A stretch of 10,244 nucleotides of DNA from Lachnospiraceae bacterium UBA3401 (GTDB lineage Bacteria > Bacillota > Clostridia > Lachnospirales > Lachnospiraceae), in the NCBI GenBank assembly GCA_002358575.1, contig DEPD01000179.1:1-10244 (forward strand), read 5' to 3'. This document shows, piece after piece, positions 1-6,055 of this stretch. Below the pieces are notes generated by a model that did not search any database, had not been told where the DNA came from, and saw only the letters and a program-made list of their open reading frames with translations. Positions within the stretch are counted from its first letter, which is position 1; the number at the start of each line of letters is the position of its first letter. Made by a program: the position numbers and the translations under genes.

Positions 1-116
1 CCGGTATCTTATCCGAAATGGATTCCATTAAGGCTTTTCCTAATGCCAATGCTCTCGCAAAATACTGTGGTATCGTTTGGAACAATAATAACTCTGGCGA
101 CTTTGCTCAGATGTGA
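1..116 (+). pseudogene. IS110-family transposase, internal/C-terminal fragment
   Basis: Frame 3 is open from the window edge and ends at TGA 114-116. It reads G-I-L-S-E-M-D-S-I-K-A-F, then P-N-A-N-A-L-A-K-Y-C-G-I-V-W, then N-N-N-N-S-G-D-F-A-Q-M. This closely resembles the Transposase_20 segment of IS110-family transposases (GILSEIG..I..F.....LAKYAG..W...QSG.F). In the family the protein continues well past the GDF motif with an SK.GN..LR stretch. Here family resemblance ends within a few codons of GDF, and the serine-recombinase element begins. IS110 enzymes are DEDD/serine transposases that move a circular intermediate; this remnant lacks the conserved C-terminal part and is probably dead. 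The N-terminal part lies outside the window. The match is by eye, but several conserved blocks agree. Confidence 0.75.
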
Positions 117-193
117 TAAAGAAGCATTAGAAGTGTAAAAAATTTTGCCGTTCCCGTCCAGCACCATATTCATGTGCCGGACAGGTCAGGCTT
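105..193. other. Probable element/host junction (attachment-site region)
   Basis: Family resemblance to the IS110 transposase stops near 105-113, and the stop codon of the serine recombinase is at 194. The stretch between holds no gene. Large serine recombinase genes often sit at one end of their element, and the enzymes join short attachment sites with a 2-bp crossover core, often GA in the Tn4451 family. Several GA dinucleotides occur here (for example 112-119), but the exact crossover cannot be placed from one end alone. The heptamer CAGGTCA occurs twice nearby (182-188 and 203-209), without a clear meaning. The junction position is inferred. Confidence 0.4.
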
Positions 194-1816
194 TTATTCA
201 GGCAGGTCAACCCTGCCGACAAAACTGTAATAAATCTCTATTTCCTGCCGCCTTAGATTCCCATGCATACACCCGTCAGCGGCTGTTGCCTCATGGACAA
301 CGATTTTCTCAACAAACTCCCGCAGCAGAGTAGGAGTGAGTTCCTCAAAGGCTGTGTGCTTACGGATTACGTTCATGAACTTTTCCGCATTGGCTGTTTC
401 CTCCCTTGTCTTTGCAAGTTCCTTTTCCAGTTCCGCCGCACGTTCCTTCAGCTTTTTCTGTTCATCTTCATAATCTGCCGACAGTTCCATGAAACGCTCG
501 TCGGAAATTCGCCCGCTTACGCTGTCCTCGTACAGCCTTTTGAAGATGTTTGACAGTTCCGCAATCCGTTTTTCAGCCGCATCCAGTTCTTTCCGTTTTG
601 CCGCATCCCTGCGTTTCCCGCCGTCCTTGTTCTGCTCAATCAGAAGCTTCATAAAGCGTGTTTCATGCTTTGACGCATAGTTTGTTACCTTGCGCAGATT
701 TTCGGTCACTCCGGCGATTAAGAGGTCTGTACGGATAAAGTGCGCCGTACACTCCTTTGTGCGCCTTTTGTAATTGCCGCAGATGTAGCAGTCCTGTTTC
801 CTTTTGTCGTTCTGATACCTCTGCTGGTAAAGGACGCTCCCACAGTCGGCGCAGAACAGTATGCCGGAGAACAGCCCCACCTCGTCCTGCCTGTTCGGAC
901 GTTTGCGCTGTTTGCGTAATTCCTGCACACACTCCCAAGTTTCAGCGTCAAGTATTGGCTCATGTGTGTTCTCAAACACCACCTGTTTTTCTTCGGGATT
1001 GTCCACGCTTGATTTTACCTTGTAGGACACTTTTTCTGTCTTGAATTTTACCGTATGCCCTAAATACTCCTTGCGCTCCAAAATGTGTATAACTGTATTG
1101 GTTGCCCATTTGCAGGGATAATCAGAATAGTAGCGGCGTGTGCTGCCCGTCCTCTGGTACTCAAGCGTTCCCGGCGTGGGTATCCCCTGCTCCGTCAGCA
1201 TACGGGCAATCTTAGTCGGTCCGTTCCTCGCAAGGCACAGGCTGTATATCTGCCTTACAACGGGTGCGGCTTCCTCATCAATGATGAAATGCCCGTCCTC
1301 ACCTTTCAGATAGCCGTAGACAGGCTGGCTTGTGATAGGCTTGCCGCTCATGCCCTTGCTACGGAAAACCGCCTTGATTTTCTTGCTCGTGTCCCTCACC
1401 ATCCATTCGTTGAAAATGTTGCGCAGCGGAGCAAAGTCATTCTCGCCCTGTGCGCTGTCCACCCCGTCATTGATAGCGATGAAGCGGACGCCTTTCTGCG
1501 GAAATATCATGTCCGTATACATTCCCACCTGTAAATAATTGCGCCCCAGTCTTGACATATCCTTCACGATTACCGTACCCACAATGCCCGCCTCAATGTC
1601 GGCAAGCATGGATTCAAAGCCAAGTCTTTGGAAGTTTGCGCCGGAATACCCGTCATCCGTATACCAGCGGATATTGGCGAAACCGTTCTGTTTTGCATAG
1701 CTTTCAAGGATACGTTTCTGGTTGCTTATGGAGTTGGACTCCCCCTGCAGCTCATCTTCGTGTGATAATCTCGGATACAGGGTAGTGATAAGGTTCTGTG
1801 CTGTCTGTCTTGCCAT
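194..1816 (-). CDS. Large serine recombinase (site-specific integrase/excisionase of the element)
   Basis: Catalyses cutting and joining of attachment sites to excise and integrate the element through a 5'-phosphoserine intermediate. The 540-aa protein has a resolvase domain at about residues 8-150 (Y-x-R-L-S-x-E-D with probable nucleophile Ser18, then D-D-G-Y-S-G and K-D-M-S-R-L-G-R-N-Y). A recombinase domain follows at about 160-290, with Y-G-Y-L near its start. A zinc-ribbon has CADC at 322-325 and further Cys at 343, 346 and 356. A long charged coiled coil spans about 405-480, and a DUF4368-like tail ends the protein. The start at 1816 is preferred because GGAGAG lies 4 nt upstream; an in-frame ATG at 1828 has no convincing ribosome site. 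Length and domain order fit TnpX-like enzymes. The frame is intact, so excision may still work. Confidence 0.95.
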   Translation of the reverse strand: MARQTAQNLITTLYPRLSHEDELQGESNSISNQKRILESYAKQNGFANIRWYTDDGYSGANFQRLGFESMLADIEAGIVGTVIVKDMSRLGRNYLQVGMYTDMIFPQKGVRFIAINDGVDSAQGENDFAPLRNIFNEWMVRDTSKKIKAVFRSKGMSGKPITSQPVYGYLKGEDGHFIIDEEAAPVVRQIYSLCLARNGPTKIARMLTEQGIPTPGTLEYQRTGSTRRYYSDYPCKWATNTVIHILERKEYLGHTVKFKTEKVSYKVKSSVDNPEEKQVVFENTHEPILDAETWECVQELRKQRKRPNRQDEVGLFSGILFCADCGSVLYQQRYQNDKRKQDCYICGNYKRRTKECTAHFIRTDLLIAGVTENLRKVTNYASKHETRFMKLLIEQNKDGGKRRDAAKRKELDAAEKRIAELSNIFKRLYEDSVSGRISDERFMELSADYEDEQKKLKERAAELEKELAKTREETANAEKFMNVIRKHTAFEELTPTLLREFVEKIVVHEATAADGCMHGNLRRQEIEIYYSFVGRVDLPE

Positions 1817-1861
1817 AGTTCTCTCCATTTCCGACAGCCAAACCCACTATTCCGTATGGCT

Positions 1862-1890
1862 ATCATAACATATTTCAGACTGTATGTACA
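1862..1890 (-). promoter_or_regulatory. Promoter of the serine recombinase gene
   Basis: On the minus strand, TGTACA (1885-1890, 4/6 to TTGACA) lies 17 bp from TATGAT (1862-1867, 5/6 to TATAAT). The -10 box is preceded by TGT, giving an extended -10. It sits about 46 bp before the chosen start codon and after the tnpW stop, so the recombinase can be transcribed separately from the replication genes. Inferred from sequence match alone. Confidence 0.6.
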
Positions 1891-1892
1891 GT
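1879..1892. promoter_or_regulatory. Palindromic operator overlapping the recombinase -35 box
   Basis: ACTGTATGTACAGT is a perfect 14-bp palindrome (ACTGTA, 2-bp centre, TACAGT) covering the -35 hexamer. A dimeric repressor bound here would block polymerase. The binding protein is not known; the broken helix-turn-helix gene at 3947-4277 or a product outside the window are candidates. Confidence 0.45.
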
Positions 1893-1950
1893 TCTTTTTG
1901 CTACTTTATAATCATTAAATTCAATAAATTTCATTGTAGGGAATATCGCA

Positions 1951-2138
1951 CTATGCAGTGTATTCCGGTCTGTGCCCTGCCATGCTTTCCGCTTCAAGCA
2001 CACGCATCATCTTGTCGGCGGCAGTGGAAACGGCATCTTCCTTAAAAAAGCCGGACACGACAAGAATGGTGTTCCCCATGCGTGTTTCCGTCACACAGTC
2101 AGGGCGGCAGTGGCATTGCTGTTTTTCTCTTTTTCCAT
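1951..2138 (-). pseudogene. tnpW: TnpW-like element protein, frameshifted
   Basis: An ATG at 2138 has a good ribosome site (AAAGGAG, then 7 nt, then ATG) overlapping the end of the upstream ATPase gene. Its frame stops after 15 codons (TGA). A second frame, open until TAG at 1951-1953, reads C-R-P-D-C-V-T-E-T-R-M-G-N-T-I-L-V-V-S-G, then F-F-K-E-D-A and A-A-D-K-M-M-R-V-L-E-A-E. This is the typical pattern of the roughly 60-aa TnpW proteins of Tn4451-like elements, whose function is unclear. The 188-nt span is one base short of 63 codons. Adding one A in the A5 run at 2122-2126 or 2130-2134 joins start and body into a 62-aa protein. It is therefore one base from intact: broken, misread, or recoded by a -1 shift. 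No other start with a ribosome site serves the second frame. Confidence 0.75.
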
Positions 2139-2149
2139 AGGCTCTCCTT

Positions 2150-2983
2150 TCACTCCATCAGCTTTTTAAGGTGTTCCATTTTCTGCTGTGCTGTCATTTT
2201 GCGGAAATCGCCGCCCGTAAAGCGGACAGGCACACACATTTCAAGCAGCCTGCCATAAATGCGTGCGTGCGGCACGTCCTCCGGATTCCTAAGCTGCTCC
2301 GGCGTAAGGTTTGTCGTTGCAATCAGCGGCTTTTTGCTGATATACCTGCTGTCAATCACGTTGTATACCTGTTCCAGTCCGTATTCTGTACCTCTCTCCA
2401 TGCCGAAATCATCAAGGATAAGCAGGGGATAGGAACACAGCCTTACGATATACTCATTCCTGTTCTCCGCCCCGTAGAAAAGGTTGTTCAGTATCGTTGC
2501 AAAGTTCGTCATGCAGACGGGTATTTCCCTCTCCATTAGGGCGTTAGCGATACAGCCTGCAAAATAACTTTTCCCCGATCCAACATTCCCCCACAGCAGA
2601 TAGCCGAGGTTTTCAGCCCGTACCGTTTCCCACTTCTCCACATAGGAGTGCGCTTTCCCTATCTGCGGGCATTTCCCGTTGTCATTTTCAAAAGTCCATT
2701 GACGCATAGCCGGATTGGAAAAGCCTTCCCGTTTCAGACGTTCCACTTCGGCATTGTGCTTTTCGTCCGCATCCCTTTTTTCCAGCCTTTCACGCTCTGA
2801 CCTGCGGCAGTCACATTCAGACGGGTGGCGGTCACGTCCGAACAATGCCTTGCCTTGTGGGAAATAGGCTTCTTTCGGTTTATGGCATTTCCCACAGTGC
2901 AGTAAACCGTCCTCCCCTATGTAATCCTCCGGCTCCTGCGTGGTGTCCATCATATTCAGTATCGTATCAGTTAAACCATTCAT
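2150..2983 (-). CDS. DnaC-like ATPase (helicase loader)
   Basis: AAA+ ATPase of the DnaC/IstB type, expected to load replicative helicase onto DNA opened by the element's replisome organizer. The 277-aa protein begins with a likely zinc-binding region (Cys30, Cys33, Cys57, Cys59) and a charged helical stretch at 60-87. The ATPase core follows: Walker A G-N-V-G-S-G-K-S at 132-139, Walker B L-L-I-L-D-D at 187-192, sensor-like A-T-T-N at 222-225, and probable arginine-finger region R-I-Y-G-R at 241-245. The start has GGAGG 7-8 nt upstream. Its ATG overlaps the stop of the replisome organizer (ATGA), so the two are translationally coupled, as is usual for initiator-loader pairs. The frame is intact although its partner is frameshifted. 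A transposition-helper role (IstB) is less likely in this context. Confidence 0.9.
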   Translation of the reverse strand: MNGLTDTILNMMDTTQEPEDYIGEDGLLHCGKCHKPKEAYFPQGKALFGRDRHPSECDCRRSERERLEKRDADEKHNAEVERLKREGFSNPAMRQWTFENDNGKCPQIGKAHSYVEKWETVRAENLGYLLWGNVGSGKSYFAGCIANALMEREIPVCMTNFATILNNLFYGAENRNEYIVRLCSYPLLILDDFGMERGTEYGLEQVYNVIDSRYISKKPLIATTNLTPEQLRNPEDVPHARIYGRLLEMCVPVRFTGGDFRKMTAQQKMEHLKKLME

Positions 2984-3757
2984 AAGCTGTCCTCCTCATT
3001 GTATGAATAATCGGGTATTCCCTTTTTCAGTGCATTTCCTGTGATTGCTGCCTTTTCAGCGTCCTCCTGCTCCCATTTGTAAATCGTGGCGGCATGGTTA
3101 TGGTACTGTTTCCCGCTTGAAGCAATATGTAAAGACAGGCGGTCAATGTAATATTCCCACTTATCGGGCAGTTCCAATTTCATATCGTTAATCTCCGCAT
3201 CAGAAAGAAAAACATTATTAAATCTCCCATAAGCGGCGGGGGCGGGGATTCCGTTCTCTCCCTCTCCCTCTTTCTCTATCTCTTTATCTCTCTCTATCTC
3301 TAACTCTCTCTACGCGGCAAATCTGTTTCAGATTGTTGCAGTCTGTTTCATTTGTGTTGCATTGCAACACTTCCTGTCCAAATGCAAGCTGTTTTTTCCG
3401 TTCCCTGCACTCCCTTGAACGTATGGTTGACGCTGTTTCCGAGCCAATGATTGTTGGCACTTCTGTGAGCTGGTACTCGTCATCATCACCAATCTCTATC
3501 AGCCCATGCCGCTGTAAAAATGCAAGCGTCAGCTTCACATTCTCTGCGTCCTCGTCAAGCGCAAGGGCAATCTCCGAAGCGAAGTTGTCCTCCATGCCCT
3601 CAAAGTAAAGTTTCCCCTCGTCCTTTAGCGAAAGCAGCATCATTTTCAGGTAGATAATCGTGTGCGTATCGCCGCCCGCTATGGAACGTAACTTCTTGAT
3701 TCGTTTGTCTGAAAACCAGTCCGCTTTCAGTTTCAGCCAGTAATATCTTTTTGCCAT
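2980..3757 (-). pseudogene. Phage-type replisome organizer, frameshifted in a purine tract
   Basis: Replication initiator of the element. The first reading frame (3757 to TAA 3284-3286) encodes about 157 aa beginning M-A-K-R-Y-Y-W-L-K-L-K-A-D-W-F, the hallmark of the phage replisome organizer N-terminal domain, a winged-helix DNA-binding fold. The rest lies in another frame: about 17 acidic/basic codons (E-I-E-R-D-K-E-I-E-K), then A-A-Y-G-R-F-N-N-V-F-L-S-D and P-D-K-W-E-Y-Y-I-D-R-L, to the stop at 2980. Such an acidic linker and C-terminal block belong to the same family. The 778-nt span is one base more than 259 codons. The frame change must lie between the first-frame TAA (3284-3286) and a second-frame TAG (3310-3312). 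The ribosome site is AGGAGG 5 nt before ATG. Expected intact product is about 258 aa. Confidence 0.8.
3254..3312 (-). repeat. GA-rich simple-sequence tract inside the replisome organizer gene
   Basis: Read on the minus strand, about 60 nt are almost pure purine with many GA and GAGATA units (C/T-rich on the given strand). It encodes the Glu/Lys/Arg/Ile linker between the DNA-binding and C-terminal parts of the initiator. Such tracts change length by slippage, and the gene's frameshift falls within it, between about 3287 and 3309. Confidence 0.8.
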
Positions 3758-3789
3758 AAATGCCTCCTTAAACGCACAAAAAGGACAGT

Positions 3790-3813
3790 GCCGACCGATT
3801 CCCTGCGGTCTGC
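3790..3813 (-). promoter_or_regulatory. Stem-loop in the leader of the replication operon
   Basis: GACCG (3793-3797) pairs with CGGTC (3806-3810) around an 8-nt loop, extended by two more pairs beyond one mismatch. On the minus strand a T5 run follows about 8 nt later, just before the ribosome site of the replisome organizer. It could be an attenuator or weak terminator. The rest of the 189-nt gap 3758-3946 shows no gene and no promoter I trust. Confidence 0.3.
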
Positions 3814-3946
3814 ATCTGCCCTTACGCTGTGTTAATGATTCCTTAAAATCCCTTATGGTTTTTTCTGCCTGTAGTCGGGAAATATATTTCAGAAAAAATC
3901 AGGATTGTTCTGTATGAAATTGTTCCTCCTGCATGGAATCTTCTGG

Positions 3947-4277
3947 TCAAAGTTCCAGCTTGTCCGCTCCGTATTTCCGAAGGACACGCTTCAAGATTTC
4001 TTTGTCCCCGCCCTCCGCTTTGGTATACATTTCCATGAGCTTTTCCTGCTCAAACAAGGTGAGGGTATTGCAGTACGGCTTATAAACTGTCCATAATGAA
4101 AATCCCTCCGCCTTCCCCCGGTTTTGTATAGACAGGGTATCCATATGAAAGGACTGCAACATCATGTAATATTGTGCGTCTTGTAACGTCAAATTCCTGC
4201 GCCAGTTCCCTTGATGTAACATGACCGCTGACTACAAGAATACTGATAATCTCCATTCTGCGGTCTGCGACGGTCAT
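3947..4277 (-). pseudogene. DeoR-like helix-turn-helix regulator, frameshifted
   Basis: The ATG at 4277 follows a strong ribosome site (AAAGGAGG then 6 nt). The N-terminal frame gives M-T-V-A-D-R-R-M-E-I-I-S-I-L, a winged helix-turn-helix with helices around residues 18-40 (S-R-E-L-A-Q-E-F-D-V-T-R-R-T-I) and a glycine-rich wing (K-P-G-E-G-G-G-I-F). It ends early at M-D-S-L-stop. In the next frame the protein continues Y-K-P-Y-C-N-T-L-T, then E-Q-E-K-L-M-E-M-Y and K-Y-G-A-D-K-L-E-L, to the stop at 3947-3949. Removing one T from the TTT run in AGTTTATAAG gives a continuous 109-aa protein (331 nt = 110 codons + 1). Such small DeoR-type proteins lie upstream of replication genes in related elements and probably regulate them. 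As read, only the 65-aa DNA-binding part would be made. Confidence 0.75.
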
Positions 4278-4319
4278 TCCGTTCCCTCCTTTCTGTCAGC
4301 CCCAGTATCATTGTATAAG

Positions 4320-4348
4320 TTAAATAGGCAAAAACCTTTCCTATTTAA
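4320..4348. promoter_or_regulatory. Inverted repeat upstream of the regulator gene
   Basis: TTAAATAGG (4320-4328) and CCTATTTAA (4340-4348) are perfect 9-bp arms around an 11-nt loop, about 43 bp before the regulator start codon. It may be an operator for autoregulation or a leader hairpin. Nearby TATACA-like sequence at about 4311-4316 (minus strand) could be a -10 box, but no good -35 accompanies it. Confidence 0.45.
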
Positions 4349-4389
4349 AAAAATATTTTCAAAAATTTTTAACAAAAATCAAATGGCAG

Positions 4390-4421
4390 TTCCCGTATGG
4401 TTTTGGGAAGTTTGCCCATAC
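4390..4421 (-). other. Possible H-type pseudoknot
   Basis: Two short inverted repeats interlock: TTCCC (4390-4394) pairs with GGGAA (4405-4409), and GTATGG (4395-4400), lying within that loop, pairs with CCATAC (4416-4421). All pairs are Watson-Crick on either strand, with 4- and 6-nt connecting segments, the layout of an H-type pseudoknot. It belongs to a dense structured tract upstream of the regulator. Strand is taken as minus from the wobble pattern of the neighbouring hairpins. No known RNA family is recognised. Confidence 0.35.
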
Positions 4422-4432
4422 AGACTAAAACC

Positions 4433-4462
4433 TGCTTACTGTTCTTTTTGGAACAGCAAGCA
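4433..4462 (-). other. 12-bp hairpin in the structured intergenic tract
   Basis: TGCTTACTGTTC (4433-4444) faces GAACAGCAAGCA (4451-4462) across a 6-nt loop. The single mismatch is A-C on the plus strand but becomes a G-U wobble on the minus strand, so a minus-strand RNA would pair over all 12 positions. On that strand GGTTTTAG follows, which is a weak terminator signature at best. Confidence 0.5.
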
Positions 4463-4526
4463 CTGCCTGCGTATATACGCAGGACGTAATAGCAAGCACT
4501 GCCTATGGACGTCCACAGGCAGAATT
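4455..4526. repeat. Two tandem 36-bp units, each with a palindrome
   Basis: AGCAAGCACTGCCT occurs at 4455-4468 and again at 4491-4504, a period of 36 bp. Each copy runs into a different palindrome. In the first, CCTGCGTATATACGCAGG (4466-4483) is a perfect 18-bp palindrome. In the second, 11-bp arms at 4499-4509 and 4512-4522 pair around a CG centre with one mismatch (A4505/C4516), which becomes a G-U wobble on the minus strand. The palindromes differ in sequence yet stay palindromic. An origin of replication or transfer, a multi-site operator, or a structured RNA are all possible. Confidence 0.6.
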
Positions 4527-4689
4527 TTTACAGCTTTTTCCTACGAAACATCTGCAAAAATTGACTTGCATAAGGGGAAAATCCCCTACCCCCATCGCTT
4601 TGTAAAATCAACATAATTTTTCATCTAAAAAGGCATCAAAGCAAACATATTTTTTTCATACTTACTCCCCAAATTTCAAACTATACTGC
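4523..4689. other. AT-rich intergenic stretch with no gene
   Basis: Between the direct repeats and the cargo terminator I see no gene with a convincing start and length. GGGGA (4574-4578) and TCCCC (4582-4586) form a small inverted repeat. A seven-codon minus-strand reading frame follows a GGGGAG motif near 4655-4670 but is too short to claim. Confidence 0.4.
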
Positions 4690-4729
4690 AAAACAGCGAC
4701 TTTGGATTGTTCTCCAAAATCGCTGTTTT
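4690..4729 (-). terminator. Rho-independent terminator of the cargo operon
   Basis: Arms 4690-4706 and 4713-4729 form a 17-bp stem (AAAACAGCGA...TCGCTGTTTT) around a 6-nt loop, about 95 nt after the kinase stop codon. The one plus-strand mismatch (C4700/A4719) becomes a G-U pair on the minus strand. A-rich and T-rich stem ends mean it may work in both directions and insulate the cargo from the regulator/replication genes. Confidence 0.8.
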
Positions 4730-4824
4730 ATACAAATTATAAATCAATGATTCTCTGACTTGTTATATTAGTGAAAATGCCTTTTATGCAGTACGCTTCA
4801 TAAAAATAACCAAACAAATACATC

Positions 4825-5994
4825 CTAATTAAACGGCAATTCCTCGTCAATTTCAAACACTACTTTAATTATGGAAAGTTTAACAATTATATTTCTTAAA
4901 ATAAGTTTTTGAGAATCTTTCGTTGTTTTTTTAAACCATACCAAAAAATCTTTTACTACCCAACATGGTATATTGATATCCGTCCTATATCTATATCCTC
5001 CCGTAACTATGCTTCCAATAATTTGAGCATTATTTTGAATATAATTCTCAAACATATTTTCTTCTAATGCACTCTCAAGTTTAGATATAAAAATCTGCGT
5101 ATCATGATTATATTTCTGTGTCATTTTATAGCTGATTAAAGATTTCAATATATAATTTGAAAATTCTTGATATATTCTTTTATCTTCATCAGAAATTGGC
5201 ATTTGAATAAAATCCTGTTGCTGTATAATTTCTTTTATTTCGCGAAAATTCTTATATCTGTCCTCCGGATCTTTCTCCATCATTTTATTTAAAATATCAT
5301 AATAAGAGAATTGCATCATTTCATCATTGATAATCTTCTTCAGTAAACGATTAAATAACTCTGCTAAATAAAACATATCTGTACGAGACGTATATATCCC
5401 ATCAAAGTATTCTTTAGGAAGCGTATCTGACCCATCCCTATTAATATCTGTTACCAAACTATCACATATATCTTTGCTAGACATAAGCATTTTACTAATT
5501 CCAAAATCAATGACTTTTACTGTACCATTAGTATCTACTCGTATATTTCCTTCCCTAATATCACGATGTATAATGCCTCTTTCCTCAATATAAGTAAACG
5601 CATTTATCAACTGTGAAAATATTCCATTAATACTAATCGCTTCTTCACAATCTTTATTGTAATCCTCAAAAAAATCTCCTATATCTTTTCCATCAATGTA
5701 TTCCATTAGGATATACCCCGTACATTGTTCTTCGTATGCATAATAGTTATAAATCCTGACAATGTTAGGGTGATTTAATTTATACAATATTTTTATTTCA
5801 TCTAAAAATTTTGCATAAAATTTCTCCTTTATCCACTCATATCGAGGCTTATACATTTTTGCAACAAACAGTTCATCAATATACGAATCCTTCAATAAAA
5901 CTGTTTTTCCAAAAGCCCCTCCTCCCAAATCATTATTAAGCATGATATAATCTTTTCTTCTTAAAAATGTAACCAAATCTTCATTTTGTTTCAT
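4825..5994 (-). CDS. Hanks-type serine/threonine protein kinase with unknown C-terminal domain
   Basis: Soluble 389-aa protein expected to phosphorylate proteins. The kinase domain spans about 18-260: glycine loop G-G-G-A-F-G at 24-29, ATP-binding Lys46 (F-V-A-K), alpha-C Glu66, catalytic loop H-R-D-I-R-E-G-N at 143-150 with Asp145 and Asn150, D-F-G at 163-165, Asp206 of helix F, and Arg247. All key catalytic residues are present; the usual HRDLKPEN Lys is Arg. Residues about 265-389 match no domain I recognise, and there is no membrane segment, PASTA repeat or other extracellular sensor as in PknB-type kinases. The start at 5994 has AAAGG 9 nt upstream. It follows the specificity gene by 61 nt with no clear promoter between, so it is probably the last gene of the restriction operon, and may control or mediate its response. 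GC is markedly lower than the mobility genes. Defence kinases of Pgl/BREX type are a loose parallel. Confidence 0.9.
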   Translation of the reverse strand: MKQNEDLVTFLRRKDYIMLNNDLGGGAFGKTVLLKDSYIDELFVAKMYKPRYEWIKEKFYAKFLDEIKILYKLNHPNIVRIYNYYAYEEQCTGYILMEYIDGKDIGDFFEDYNKDCEEAISINGIFSQLINAFTYIEERGIIHRDIREGNIRVDTNGTVKVIDFGISKMLMSSKDICDSLVTDINRDGSDTLPKEYFDGIYTSRTDMFYLAELFNRLLKKIINDEMMQFSYYDILNKMMEKDPEDRYKNFREIKEIIQQQDFIQMPISDEDKRIYQEFSNYILKSLISYKMTQKYNHDTQIFISKLESALEENMFENYIQNNAQIIGSIVTGGYRYRTDINIPCWVVKDFLVWFKKTTKDSQKLILRNIIVKLSIIKVVFEIDEELPFN

Positions 5995-6055
5995 ACAAAT
6001 TCGCCTTTCATTATTAAAAATATACTATCTTTCCTCTTTTCATAAAAATATAGTG

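Noticed and set aside
201..217. Possible terminator of the recombinase gene (GGCAGG/CCTGCC hairpin)
   Set aside because: It precedes the stop codon and no T-run follows on either strand.
1085..1534. A 149-codon plus-strand open frame
   Set aside because: Lies wholly antisense to the well-supported serine recombinase and has no family features.
1816..1828. Recombinase start at the upstream ATG (1828)
   Set aside because: Its ATG overlaps the GGAGAG that serves the ATG at 1816, and it has no ribosome site itself.
1879..1892. LexA/SOS box
   Set aside because: It has CTGT...ACAG but with 4 instead of 8 bases between, and it does not match the Gram-positive CGAAC....GTTCG box.
4455..4504. Possible CRISPR-like array (repeated 14-mer at 36-bp spacing)
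   Set aside because: Only two copies, the repeat is too short, the intervening sequence is palindromic rather than spacer-like, and no cas genes are present.
4221..4616. A 131-codon plus-strand open frame across the structured intergenic region
   Set aside because: No ribosome site or recognisable domain; it overlaps the regulator, and its repeated N-S-K-H-C-L merely reflects the 36-bp direct repeats.
5995..6055. Separate promoter for the kinase between the S and kinase genes
   Set aside because: AT-rich sequence gives loose -10 look-alikes, but no -35/-10 pair with proper spacing is visible.
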